From: Gnetum montanum
Taxonomy: Eukaryota; Streptophyta; Gnetopsida; Gnetales; Gnetaceae
NCBI GenBank assembly: GCA_015680685.1
Contig: MNCI01013916.1
Span: 565,160-629,159, forward strand
Direction: 5' to 3'
Length of the DNA: 64,000 nucleotides
A program made the translations under genes and the position numbers. The stretch's first letter is position 1. Each line of letters starts with the position of its first letter. The notes under the pieces were generated by a model, which did no database searches, was not told where the DNA came from, and saw nothing but the letters and a program-made list of their open reading frames with translations. Shown here in pieces: positions 34,733-46,200 of the stretch.

Positions 34733-35707
34733 TCACATAAAACAATAGTTAAGCCGAGGTGACAAAAATGAGAGAACTTCATACATCATCACTAGGTCAT
34801 AACATTGATATAATTCATCATCATAATGAAGTTTACCAGGTTCAAATGGAAAAGGAAACGGAGGGACATTCCTTTGCATGTCTGCAACAGTGANAAAAGG
34901 AAACGGAGGGACATTCCTTTGCATGTCTGCAACAGTGAGAGGAGGATCCAAAGTCCATTCCCTATCCAACCATCCGAGATTTCTACATCTAGAAAAGAAG
35001 TCGACATAGCAGGTTGGGTATTCTGGGATTTCAAACACTAGTTGTCCCATCACAGCGGCCCGTACGTTGCTGATAGAAGTGAATTCACTTATAGCCCTTT
35101 TAGTCAATGACAATGTATCATTATCACCTAGGAGACCATTGTCATTGATAAAGAATCTACATCAGAGAAGATGGGTGAATTCTTTATGCTCAACGTAAAT
35201 TTAAACAATAGTTAGCGTGTTGCCACACATCGAAACAACACAAATTTAAAGTTTTACTCACCTACGTAATACACGGTACTAGGTGGGTTCTGGAAGTAGG
35301 TTGTGAGGTGACAGGCCATGAACAGAGTATTGTAGGTGTGATAACAGTTGAATCTGGGCATCTTCCAGATCCAGCTCAAACATCTCAAACCTTTGGCGCT
35401 CTGTTTGCGATTTTGCACCCGCACAGTTTCAATCGTGCCGTCTGTCAGGAACGCCAAAATGCTCTGTGTTGAACCAACCAGTAACGTCTCCAAAATAGCG
35501 ACAACTACATCACCTGGTAGATGCGACAAGATGATTACGCTGTAATTACGAAGCAAAAACTATAAGAATCCCCACATGCCTCTTCGGAACCACACTGCCT
35601 CCTCCTTTATACGAGCATGAGGAGGAGGAACATTGGTCGCGTGAACATTCATGCAGCATAGAACGCCCACGATGTCCAAAATGATTAGGATGGGCTTTAA
35701 CATAATA
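34733..35707 (-). pseudogene. Antisense FCP1/NIF-type HAD-like domain, two exons
   Basis: Minus strand: acceptor TGTACAG at 35710-35708; exon 35707-35262; intron 35261-35128 (GTGAGT...TAG); exon 35127-34733. The frame is preserved (YYVG joined to DNDTLSL). Landmarks of the plant HAD-like NIF family in order: ILIILDIVGVLC (motif I, second catalytic Asp replaced by Val), VWFRRGMWGFL-stop-FLLRNYSVIILSH (RP-FL and hhhhS), NTLFMACHL (family NTLLLDDSP, acidic pair lost), FQNPPSTVYY (family NPPHTAI). Catalysis is therefore unlikely. One TAG at about 35574 fits CAG to TAG. The end could instead splice (GTGAGC at 34737, acceptor near 34628, frame kept) into the mobile-domain unit. First exon(s) were not found. 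Includes the N at 34894. Confidence 0.5.
34850..34938. other. Assembly joint: single N between two identical 44-bp copies
   Basis: 34850-34893 and 34895-34938 are identical, separated by one N at 34894. This looks like two contig ends that overlap by 44 bases but were joined with an N. Removing one copy and the N (45 bases, 15 codons) keeps the minus-strand frame. Confidence 0.92.
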
Positions 35708-35930
35708 CTGTACAATAAAAACGTATTACTATTAGACAAACCATTTAGACATAAAGATTCATCACGCAACATTAGGGTTCTCCTGATTCCCAGAAAATTA
35801 CAGATTCCACTGGAAATCCATGGCCATCATTTGAATATATTTTACCTACTCCATTGCATAGAGTTAGACTACATCCACTAAAACACTCTTACATGTATTG
35901 GGCAAATTTTACGAAAATTCTTTTCATCTA

Positions 35931-35996
35931 TAACTTAGCATTCGTCTATTAGAATTGAAATGAAACTTAGCATTCGTCTATTAGAATTGAAATGAA
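35931..35996. repeat. Two-copy tandem duplication, 33-bp unit
   Basis: 'aacttagcattcgtctattagaattgaaatgaa' occurs twice head to tail without differences over most of its length. Confidence 0.9.
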
Positions 35997-37107
35997 ATTA
36001 TGATGTGAAGTTTTTGTCTCAAGGCTAATTAAGCTAATTTCCTTAGGCTGTTAACATGGAAACTCTAAGTAAGCATTTTGCTATTCTGAATTCTTTACAT
36101 ATTGAGGTGTTATTCATAGGTGAAACTAGCATAAGTAGCATGTTATGCAATGGCACCTTACAAAGGACATCTATCCTTGCGAAAACAAGTTTTAAAAGCA
36201 GCCACAATGCGACACCGTGAACTAACTATTATACACCCGATGTTAAGACCTTTTAAACACCAGAAACTCTTATTAATATGCACGTAACATTAAACCTTAC
36301 AGTCATACGTCATGCAGCAAACAATTGTATGTTATGAAATTATAGGACGTTTATAGATAAGATATATAATCCAGTTAACCGCTGTAAAAAGCACAAATAC
36401 TCTTTCTTGTGAGAGTAGAGTTACTCAACTAACTCTATGTAACCCTATGTTTTACAAGTCCCTGGACAACCAGGACGAGGGGTTTGGGACGTGAATGTTT
36501 TCTTCGAAGCTTCAACATAGTATGAGGATATTTGAGATTGGATTTTGAGTGTAGCAGGAAAAACAGCTTACAAAAATTTGATTTCAAAGAACAAAAGCGC
36601 TAACATTTGGCTTAGCTTCTTAGGTTTACTTCGAATAGCAGTGGCGGTGTCTGCATCACCGCAATGGCAGAGTTAATTAAGTGAAACGTCCCTCATGCAT
36701 CCCTAGCCGTTCGGGACATTCCCGATCAAGGGATATGTCCTCTGGAAGCACTGATATAAGCTCACCAAATTTATTCTTGATATATCATCCATGAGTGATA
36801 TACATTGTTTAACGAAAGAGTTTTCATCTTACAAAGATTTAAAATTATAATTATTCAAATTCAGAAATTTGGTCATTAAAATTTTAAGAAATTTTCAGTA
36901 AAATTACTTAATAAAAGACAAAATGGCTCAATGGATGTTGTTTAAATTTAAAAATATAAAAAACAAGAATACAAAACAAGTTATGTTACACAAAAATGCA
37001 AGAGACAAGGAATAGATCAGTTATTTTCTTCACTGAATCATTCTACCATGAACTACTTTATACAAATTTCCTTTGACAAGAAAAAGTGATTAAAAAAATA
37101 AAAATAG
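35997..37107. other. No gene recognised; 3' flank of the RINGv gene
   Basis: It may hold the missing first exon of the antisense gene and the 3' end of segment H's parent element, but no LTR was recognisable. 'ggacgaggggtttgggacg' at 36474-36492 is purine-rich, but no LTR start can be confirmed. The part next to 37107 should be the 3' UTR of the host gene. Confidence 0.35.
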
Positions 37108-37224
37108 TTAATGTGACTCAGAATTTCTTGTCCTTGAAGCCCAAATACCAAAAACCAGGAACATGAACACAAATACGATCGCCCAATAACGAGCTCGTCC
37201 ATACTTGATCCTTGGGAGAACAGC
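37108..37224 (-). CDS. Terminal exon 3 of the RINGv gene (117 bp)
   Basis: The acceptor CATGACAG ends at 37225. It encodes AVLPRIKYGRARYWAIVFVF, completes the third membrane helix, and ends in a short Ser/Arg-rich tail (SRTRNSESH) and TAA. The Lys/Arg cluster before the helix suits the cytosolic side. Confidence 0.9.
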   Translation of the reverse strand, partial: AVLPRIKYGRARYWAIVFVFMFLVFGIWASRTRNSESH

Positions 37225-40200
37225 CTGTCATGTACAATAATAATTCAATGTAAGACTAGAGAAGAAAAACTCGGATTAACATATAAAATTTTGAATTTTG
37301 TTTTCTAAATTACTTCCACATATCAGACTATAGCATGTTTTTAGAAAGAAAACCAGGGTTCTATGAAGGCTAGTACGGTAGTTAACCAAAAAGGCCTAGC
37401 ATAATTGTAAACCAGATTACTACCTTCCAGCTTCATCGCCTTTTCAATTTCGATGTATTAAATTCCATATATGATAGGATATTGCAGGTTATTTATCAAC
37501 TAAAGAATTACATGCTCTTATCAAGTTTTTACCTAGAAATCTATGAATGAAACAGCCAAGATGCTGATCATCAAAATCTTATGGTATAGTTAATAAAAAA
37601 AACAGTATCACAAATCAAAGTACTGGTTCATCATTCAACAGCAGTAGCATAATTTGGTAGCTAAGGGTATGCTAATGATATTCCCTTCGGCCAAAAGGCC
37701 CAAGCTGCAAAGATTCGCAACTTCCATATTGCAATGCTCTTACACCTCAGTTCCAGATACTACGGTAATAAGCACAAAGTAAAATATTACTGGTTTACAA
37801 CATTGCATATTTAATTTAGTCCAATGCATCCAAAGTAATCTTGTAATGATATGCTGGCACTGCAACTGCAACCATTTTATGATGATTAATTGAAAAATGA
37901 CTTCGACTTATTGGTAATGTAAGACTTGGCTTTGACTGGCTTAGTTGCACTCACATCAGTGCACTTTTTGTGCCTATCTCGCCAATCTTGAAACCTTACA
38001 CAAGAGTCAGAAAGACAACTGGCATCCCTTGTTCCTGACATGAAACATTCTTCAGGCTATGGATCATCGAGTCTGAAAAGATTCTTGTTCTTTAATCTGG
38101 GTGAAACTTTACTTAATGATTAAAGCCATTAGCTTCAAGTCCATGGGCAGGGTAAAAATAAAAAAATATACATTCAGATTGGTGTGATGTAGACAGCCAA
38201 TGTACAAAAAGCTCTATCATGAAATCACCGCCCTAAACTCGATCACTCCTATTTTGATGCCATATCATGACAATAAGGATGATTATTCCTGTTTGTGGTA
38301 ACATTGCTATAGTTACCAACTGTACTCCAGATAAGGGATTCTGTCACTAACTTATGCCCTTATTTCCAAATTGTTCACAGCTTGACCAGAATAGCATAGT
38401 TATCTCTTGGTCCATTAACCTACACGCAATTCTGTTTATTTAAATGTCAGAAAATGCTGAATTCCAGTTATTTCTAGCTTTCAGTGGGCAATCAGCAACT
38501 AATCGGCTCTAGAACTTGAGGTTGGTATTATTTCTTGAGGTCCTCTCAGAGATTCAGCTAATATTCAAGCTTGATTATTCTGTTCAATCTTATATTAGAA
38601 AATCCCTAGAGGTCGTAGATGATTCGTTACCCAAATATATCTATGGCTAAATACCTTTGTACAGTTGTTTCACAATGAATCTAGTTGGAGAAACACTCGA
38701 AAATTTTAATGTCTGAAAAAGAATAAGTCTCCTTTTTCATCGCTTCAGAAGTTATCAGGATGCGTACAACCTACACTTGTTGACCTTGAAGGCCTGAACA
38801 AACTAGCAAACACCAACATGTTCAGATACAATCTAGCACAAATGCAATACAACAACCACCTTTACAATCAATTACTAATTTTTTTAAATGTAAATTGAAC
38901 CTTCATCTATCATCAATTAATCCTGCCTAGATTCCAACAGTGTTAAGATGATTTTAAAATCTTAAGGTAAGCTATCGCATTGTTACAAGCACATGTTCAT
39001 GAATATGTCATTGATAGTTTGAAGATAGTTTGCAGAACAATGTTATATCTCACCAGTTAACATAGGCCATATGCGTCAAGCTGTACCCTTTACCTCACAA
39101 GTCACAATTCTTAACAAATGAGCTACACCTCAGATATACAGCGAATCCCAACTCCATGTCTTTTATCATTGGTTTTATTTATCTGTCAGTATTTGTTTTC
39201 ACCATCTTCATTGATCTTCTTCATCTAACCCCTGATCTGCCTCTGATCCTTAACACTGACTATAATCCTCCTCATGGCAGATTCCTGCCCTCTTATCTAC
39301 ACATTATTTGTCTGATTCAGGTCTGGTTCCAAGCTACCCCAGCACATCTTCAACCAACATAACTAGAGATAACAAAACTTAGGCAGGAATAGTTTAATGA
39401 TGCAGTAATGCTTTCAGAAACAAACATATATTGGAAAGAAGTGATCCCATTGTATGACAGCGTGCTATGAACACAAACTAAATTCACAGGGCAGGAAAAA
39501 GAATCCACGTGGAAAGAACATCTGTTGGACCAAAACTGCCAAACAACCAAGCAGTGTCAATAAGGAAACAATTATGAACAAAAATGGTGGTCCAATAGAA
39601 TGCAAATCATGTATATATTACAAAAATTGGAAGAAGATGACGAACAAGGAATGTGGCATTCCATCTCCTATTTATCAACAACAGAATGTGCTATAAAAAC
39701 ATCAATAATCTGACAGCAGATACACAGATTTTATAATTTCAAATATTATAGTTCAACTAGAATATGGTAGACCAAAAACCACTTTTCCACACAATAAAAA
39801 GTATTAATGTAAAAGGCAATTCATCATAGTTGACTGTATTACTGGTAGCAAAACGAAGATTGCTTGCATGCTTATAATACAAAAGATGGTTTAACCATTT
39901 TCTAAAACCAAAAATTCAAATTCTGATGTTCATACGTGGTTTGTCTGGTAAACAAGCTACCATAATAGGTGTTGTTGAAAACACGTATTATACCAGTAAA
40001 ATGTACAACTAGAGGCTTATTTTCTTAGAAAGGTAAAGAATCATTTAAAAAATAGTTTCTGAACTTACAAAGCGCAAGAAGATCACAGCAGTAAGAGCAC
40101 AGAGTCCTCCTAGTAGAATATGCAAGCCACTCCTTGCAGTTTTCTGTACAATGTACATGTCACAGGGCTTTCAGAAGCTTTTAGAAAATATGATAATTGA

Positions 40201-43200
40201 TGTTTAGAATAAATTATCATAAGATATAGTAAATATGTGCATGGTAAAAATATACGTTCAGGGATTGTGACGTCAGGTGGACAGCGGACATTAGTAAATT
40301 ATCATCACATCCTTCACCTACCTTTTAAGGGTCAGCCCATCATAGATAGGATAAAGGCACCAAGATGCTGATGGTTAAAATAAATTATAATTGTGAAGCT
40401 AAACTCAACGTAATATGATGTCTAACAGAAGGAAATCATCTTTATAACTCACAGTTTAATATAAATATACACCATTCACTAGTATAAAAAATTCTGAAAT
40501 GTAATAGCACATTATTGAGGGAAAATATGTTGGAGATGGTTTCTTATTCTAATCTCAACCATTAATTTAGTAGTTGTTATAGTAGTATTGTAAAATTTTG
40601 CAAAGTGTAAACCCATCATAAGTGACTTCTAGTCTCATGCTACCTGACCTCTTGTGAAGTAGCCAACATCAACCTACCTGCCTAATTTCTGGCTTTCTGC
40701 ATGTTTCTTTGATTGTTTGCTGTTTTAGTTGATTTGCTATTATCTAATTTGTGCTCTTTCATGTGTCCTGGTATCAAAGCAAATTTGTAGTTCAGCAATG
40801 GAGAGTTTCTGGTTCATTGATAGAAAGATTTCCCTAGAAAGAAATCTTGTTCCCTGTACAATACATTTTAAGCAGATCTCCTACAAGATACTTCATTGTC
40901 CATACAGCTGTATGCCATGCTCGACTAAGCAGTAATTTGGTTACTTAAAAGAGGAGCTAAGGTAAGAATCAGAAGCTGATGGCACAATTTGCAAACGTAG
41001 GTATCCATGCTCAGTATTTCATAAAAATCATGTATATCTTGAAAAATAGGGAAGCCTGGAAAAACCAACAATCATTAATGCTGGTGATTGGAAAAAGCTA
41101 GATAAAAATGGTCTTTGTTATTGATGAGAGTATCCATTTGATGAGAACTTATACAAAGTATATTATGAAACCATAGAAGGTTAACAAATAAACTGAGAGG
41201 AAACAACAACTTAAGATCAAGAGACGATTCAACTTTCAATTAAAGAGTGCTACTATGCCACAACACCTGTCAAAGCACTGCAACTACTTTGCAAAACAAC
41301 ATTTTTAAAGGTGACTATAAGTGACAAGGTTTGTGACGATGTTCTCTCCTTGATGACTAAGCCACTATTGTGTACAATTGCGTTGTAAGTCTTATACTAA
41401 ATGTTTACATATTTTTGTTGTTAGTTGCCAGCCTTCAAGATGCCGATGCCTGCAGGTAATGTAAGAGAAACAAGCAAGAATTGTGTGCGTCTACAATGCA
41501 ATAAAAACAACTCAAATGAAATACATTTAACTGATTCATTCAGTACATCTACATGGAGAGGAAGCATTGTTTTCGGGTTAGGAGTTTTTGGTAACTGCAA
41601 AATGGGACCCACCTACTAAAACCACTAATATTAGTGATGCACTTTCTATTGGTCAACACCCCCACATAAGTTTGGATGGTTTCAGGGCTACAATTACACA
41701 GTGATGGCTCAGGCACCCTTGATTTAACCAGGTAGTTCTAGATGAGGTGCTACTTCATCCCAACTAGTCTTTGAACTATTTAGACTTTCACTATTCCAAG
41801 TGACTCTACAAGGATGCCTACAGGTTCAATTTCATTTTCATCCCTCACTAGATGAGTTGCACTCCAACTATGACTGCCTAGCTTGAAATCCTTCAGAAGT
41901 GATGGAGACTCCTCTGAATGCTGCCAACAGAGAGGCAGCCGCTGCTAATGAAGGGGCAGCCAAGGATGCCAAAAGGATTAACAAAGTTAGAAAAGCAACA
42001 GGCTAACGAGAAAACAGCCAAGGAAGCGAGAAAAATGCTGATGAAAGAAGCAAGGAATTGTTCCACATAAACTAGGGACAGTTCAAGTAAGGAACATAAA
42101 ATGAGCCTTGCACCCCCATACTCACAACAATGGTTTTAGATGGTCGGTGGTGTAGCACTTCCATCATTTTGGTATTAGAAATGGTTAAAAGTCCTGCATG
42201 TGAATGCTACAACTTGCCTTTAGGATGGAGGCCCATACAAACATTGCCAACAAAGAGGTCGCCCTTGTCAATAATGGGACAGCTTGTCTTTAGGGTGGAG
42301 GCTCATCCAAACATTGCCAACAAAGAGGTAGCCCTTGTTGGGGCAGCTAAGGATCCTAGGAGGATTGGTGAAGATGGAATCCATCCTATCCAAACATTGC
42401 CAACAAAGAGCCATGTGCATGGGACAACTTGTCTTTAGGATGGAGGCCCATCCAAACATCACCAATAAAAAAGTAGCCCTTGTCAATAAGTGTAGAAAGG
42501 GGCAACCAAGGATGCTGGGAGGACTAGTGAAGATGGAATCCATCCTATCCAAACATTGCCAACAAAGAAGCATGTGCATGGGACAGCTTGTCTTTAGGAT
42601 GGAGGCCCATCCAAACATTAACAACAAAGAGGTAGCCCTTGTTGATAAGGGACAGCCAAGGATGTTGGTTGGGAGGACTAGTGAAGATGGAATCCATCCT
42701 ACCCCAAACATTGCCGACAAAGAGGTAGCCATTGTCAATGAAGGGGCAGCCAAGGACATTGGGGGACTGGTGAAGATGGAAAAATAGTAGGCCAATGGGA
42801 AAACAGCCAAGGAAACAGGAAAACTCGTAAAGAAAGAACTAGAGAATGAAGGAACATAAAATGGGCCCTACACCCCATATTCATGACCATGTTTTTAGAG
42901 TAAGGAACATAAAATGGGTCCTACACCCCCATACTCATGACCATGCTTTTAGGTGGTAGATGGTTCAATGGTCCCATCAAGAAGCCAATGGGCTTTGCAA
43001 GTGGGTGGTACAGTGGTCCCATCAATACACCAATGGGCTTTGCAACATCCCCTCCCTATGGGATTTTGAGGAATGTATATGTTCACTTCTTCATTGAAGT
43101 TGAAATAAAAGTCCTTCACCTCTTGCTGTTTGGCTGTTGAAATGGTGCAGGTTGTGGTTATTCTCAACCATGTTGTTTTCCTAGCACAATTTGTTAACTG

Positions 43201-46200
43201 GTTTGGCAACTGATATTAACCACCTGTTTGCATATTCCAAAATTTACAACTTATTCATCACATTTAGAGGCTTGCTTCACATTCCCCTCCCCAACTTCTC
43301 CTAAAACCAAAGAAAACCCAACCAAAACTGGAATATCTACATGTATTTCACCCACAGTTCTGCCTCTTTTGTTGTTTGGCTGTTGAAATGGTGCATGTTG
43401 TGGTTCTTGTTGACCATGTTATTTTCCTAGCACAATTTGTTACTGGTTTGGCAATCACATTTAGAGGGTTGCTTCACATTCCCCTCCCCAACTTCTAAAA
43501 CCGCAGAAAACCCAACCAAAGACTGGAATATCTACATGTATGTAAGCCACTATTTCACCACTATTTCTTTCCAACATATGAAAGAAAAATGAGGCCCTAA
43601 AATTAGCAAGTGCTAAGGGTTAACAAAACTCATCAGTACAAAATGTTCATTGGATTAGCAGGTCTTAAGTGACAATGAGAGAGACATTCCAAGAAAATGT
43701 TTGCATAGAATTAATAAATGTGTTAGATACCAAATAACCTAATTTTGAATAGAAATAGAAAGACAAAATAATACCCTGTGAGCTACATGCATATTAATAA
43801 TGTTAAAATAAAACTGACATCATTTTTTATTACACCTTCGAACTTAGGGATTTATTAGAACAAATTAATTAAAACCACTTTTTGTATATTTCAGCAATGA
43901 CCCCAACCAATAAGTCACATGCCTTGATTATGTTTCAAATAGTCAAATTGAAGATAAGCATACCCTTTTCCTTTAGCGTGCAATCACATAATTTCATAGA
44001 AACAATGGATAAATCACTGGCAACTCTGTAAACTGTTCTATGAAAGCATAGTTCAACTAGTAAGTTTGTTGCTTTATATGTAAAAGGTTTTGAACTCAAA
44101 TTACACTTCAGAAAAATGTACACATAATTTCTGCTACAAAACTGGCGTCCCCAGTTCACTGCATCCCCTATTGCCCCTACTATGTAGGCATAATTTCCAT
44201 GCCAAAACTGACCCCCCATTCTTGTTATGAACACCTAATTTACATGACAGAACTGGCCTCTCCAATTCCTATTATGAACACCTAATTACTATAAGAAAAC
44301 TAGTCCCCCCACACCTGGGTTATGTATGCAGATTTGCAATGACATAACTGGCCTCTCCGGTTCCCATTATCGATATTTAATTACTGTAACAAAACTGGAT
44401 CTTCATGCATGTCTTTTATGTACACATACTTTCCATGACAAAAGCTACCCTTGCCTGCTTCTGCGATGACACCTTAAAAATTATTTATTGTTGTCATCTA
44501 TATTTCTATGCCAATGGTACTATAAACCAAAAATATCCAAATTCATTTAAACTGACATAGTTAATAACCTTCTATTCAAAATGCAGCAGTCAAGAAGCAA
44601 CACTGATCCAATGAAAAGGTCCATGCTTCAGAAGAGAATATACCTCCATTAGATTGGATCAGTTCAAGATGGCTAAGCTTAAATGAGATAACATGCCATG
44701 TTGAATGGATGTTGTGAGAAACTAACTAATTACCTAGGATTTTTATGTTGTGAATATTAATTTTAATGGCATAGATCTCTTGTAATAAATATTAGCAAAG
44801 AATAAAAATGTGTGCATCTACAAGAAACACAGAATGTAATAATTGTTGTAAAGTAGAAGATATCCCATGGTATTGAAGAACGTTTGATCTTACAAAGCCA
44901 ATATTATATAAATAACATTCTGAGTTAATAATCTTTTTTGCATTACACTAAAAAGGAAATGCATATTAGTAAAAGAAAAAAAAATTAGAATAAACCACAT
45001 TATGAGAAAACCAATTGCAGTGTGGCAAAAAAAATAGTATGCCTTTCCAACACGAGGGGCAATTAACCAAGCAAGGGTAACAGTTAACAACCCAGTTGCT
45101 ACCAATATGTCTGTACCTTCCACCACCCATTTAGCCACAAAATGTATATTAGTGACACGCTCCTCAACAGGAGCACATGACACCTCATCAATGGAAGCTT
45201 GAGAAACTGGTGTGTGGAAGGTACAAGCATACTGGTAGCTACTGGGTAGTTAACTATTACCCTTGCCACGTTGAATGGATGTTGTGAGATACTAACTAAT
45301 TACCTAAGATTGTTATGTTGTGAATATTAATTTTGATGGCACAGATCTCTTGTAATAAATATTAGCAAAGAAAAAAAACGTGTGCATCTACAAGAAACGC
45401 GGAATGCAATTATTGTTGTAAAGTAGATATCCCATGGTATTGAAACATGTTTGATCTTGCAAAGCCAATATTATATAAATAACATGCTGAGTTAATAATC
45501 TTTTTTGCATTACACTAAAAAGGAAATGCATATTAGTAAAAGAAAAAATAAAATAAACCACATTATGAGAAAATCAATTGCATTGTGGCAAAAAAAAAAA
45601 AAATAGTATGCCTTTCCAACACAAGGGGCAATTAACCAAGCAATATTGCCCAAGCAAGGGTAACTGTTAACAACCTAGTTGCTACCAACACGCCTATACC
45701 TTCCACCACCCATAGTGACATGATGTATATTAGTGATGGGCTCCTCAACAGGAGCACATGACACCTCATCAATTGGAGCTTGAGAAAATGGTGTGTGGAA
45801 GGTACAAGCATATTGGTAGCTACTAGGTTGTTAACTGTTACCCTTGCCACATTGAATGGATGTTGTGAGATACTAACTAATTACCTAAGATTGTTATGTT
45901 GTGAATATTAATTTTAATGGCATAGATCTCTTATAATAACTATTAGCAAAGAAAAAAAACGTGTGCATCTACAAGAAACACTAAATGCAATAATTGTCAT
46001 AAAGCAGATATCCCTAGTATTGAAGCACATTTGACCTTACAAAGCCAATATTATATAAATAACATGCTAAGTTAATAATCTTTTTTGCATTACACTAAAA
46101 AGGAAATGCATATGCATATTAGTAAAAGAAAAAATATCAATTGTAATGGCACAAATCTCTTGTAAAAAATATTAGCAAAGGGAAAAAACAACATGTGCAT

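Noticed and set aside
42268-42810. 181-codon minus-strand and overlapping plus-strand (42335-42787) open frames
   Set aside because: Both follow a 154-160 bp tandem repeat inside a host intron; no domain, and openness on both strands points to repeat structure.
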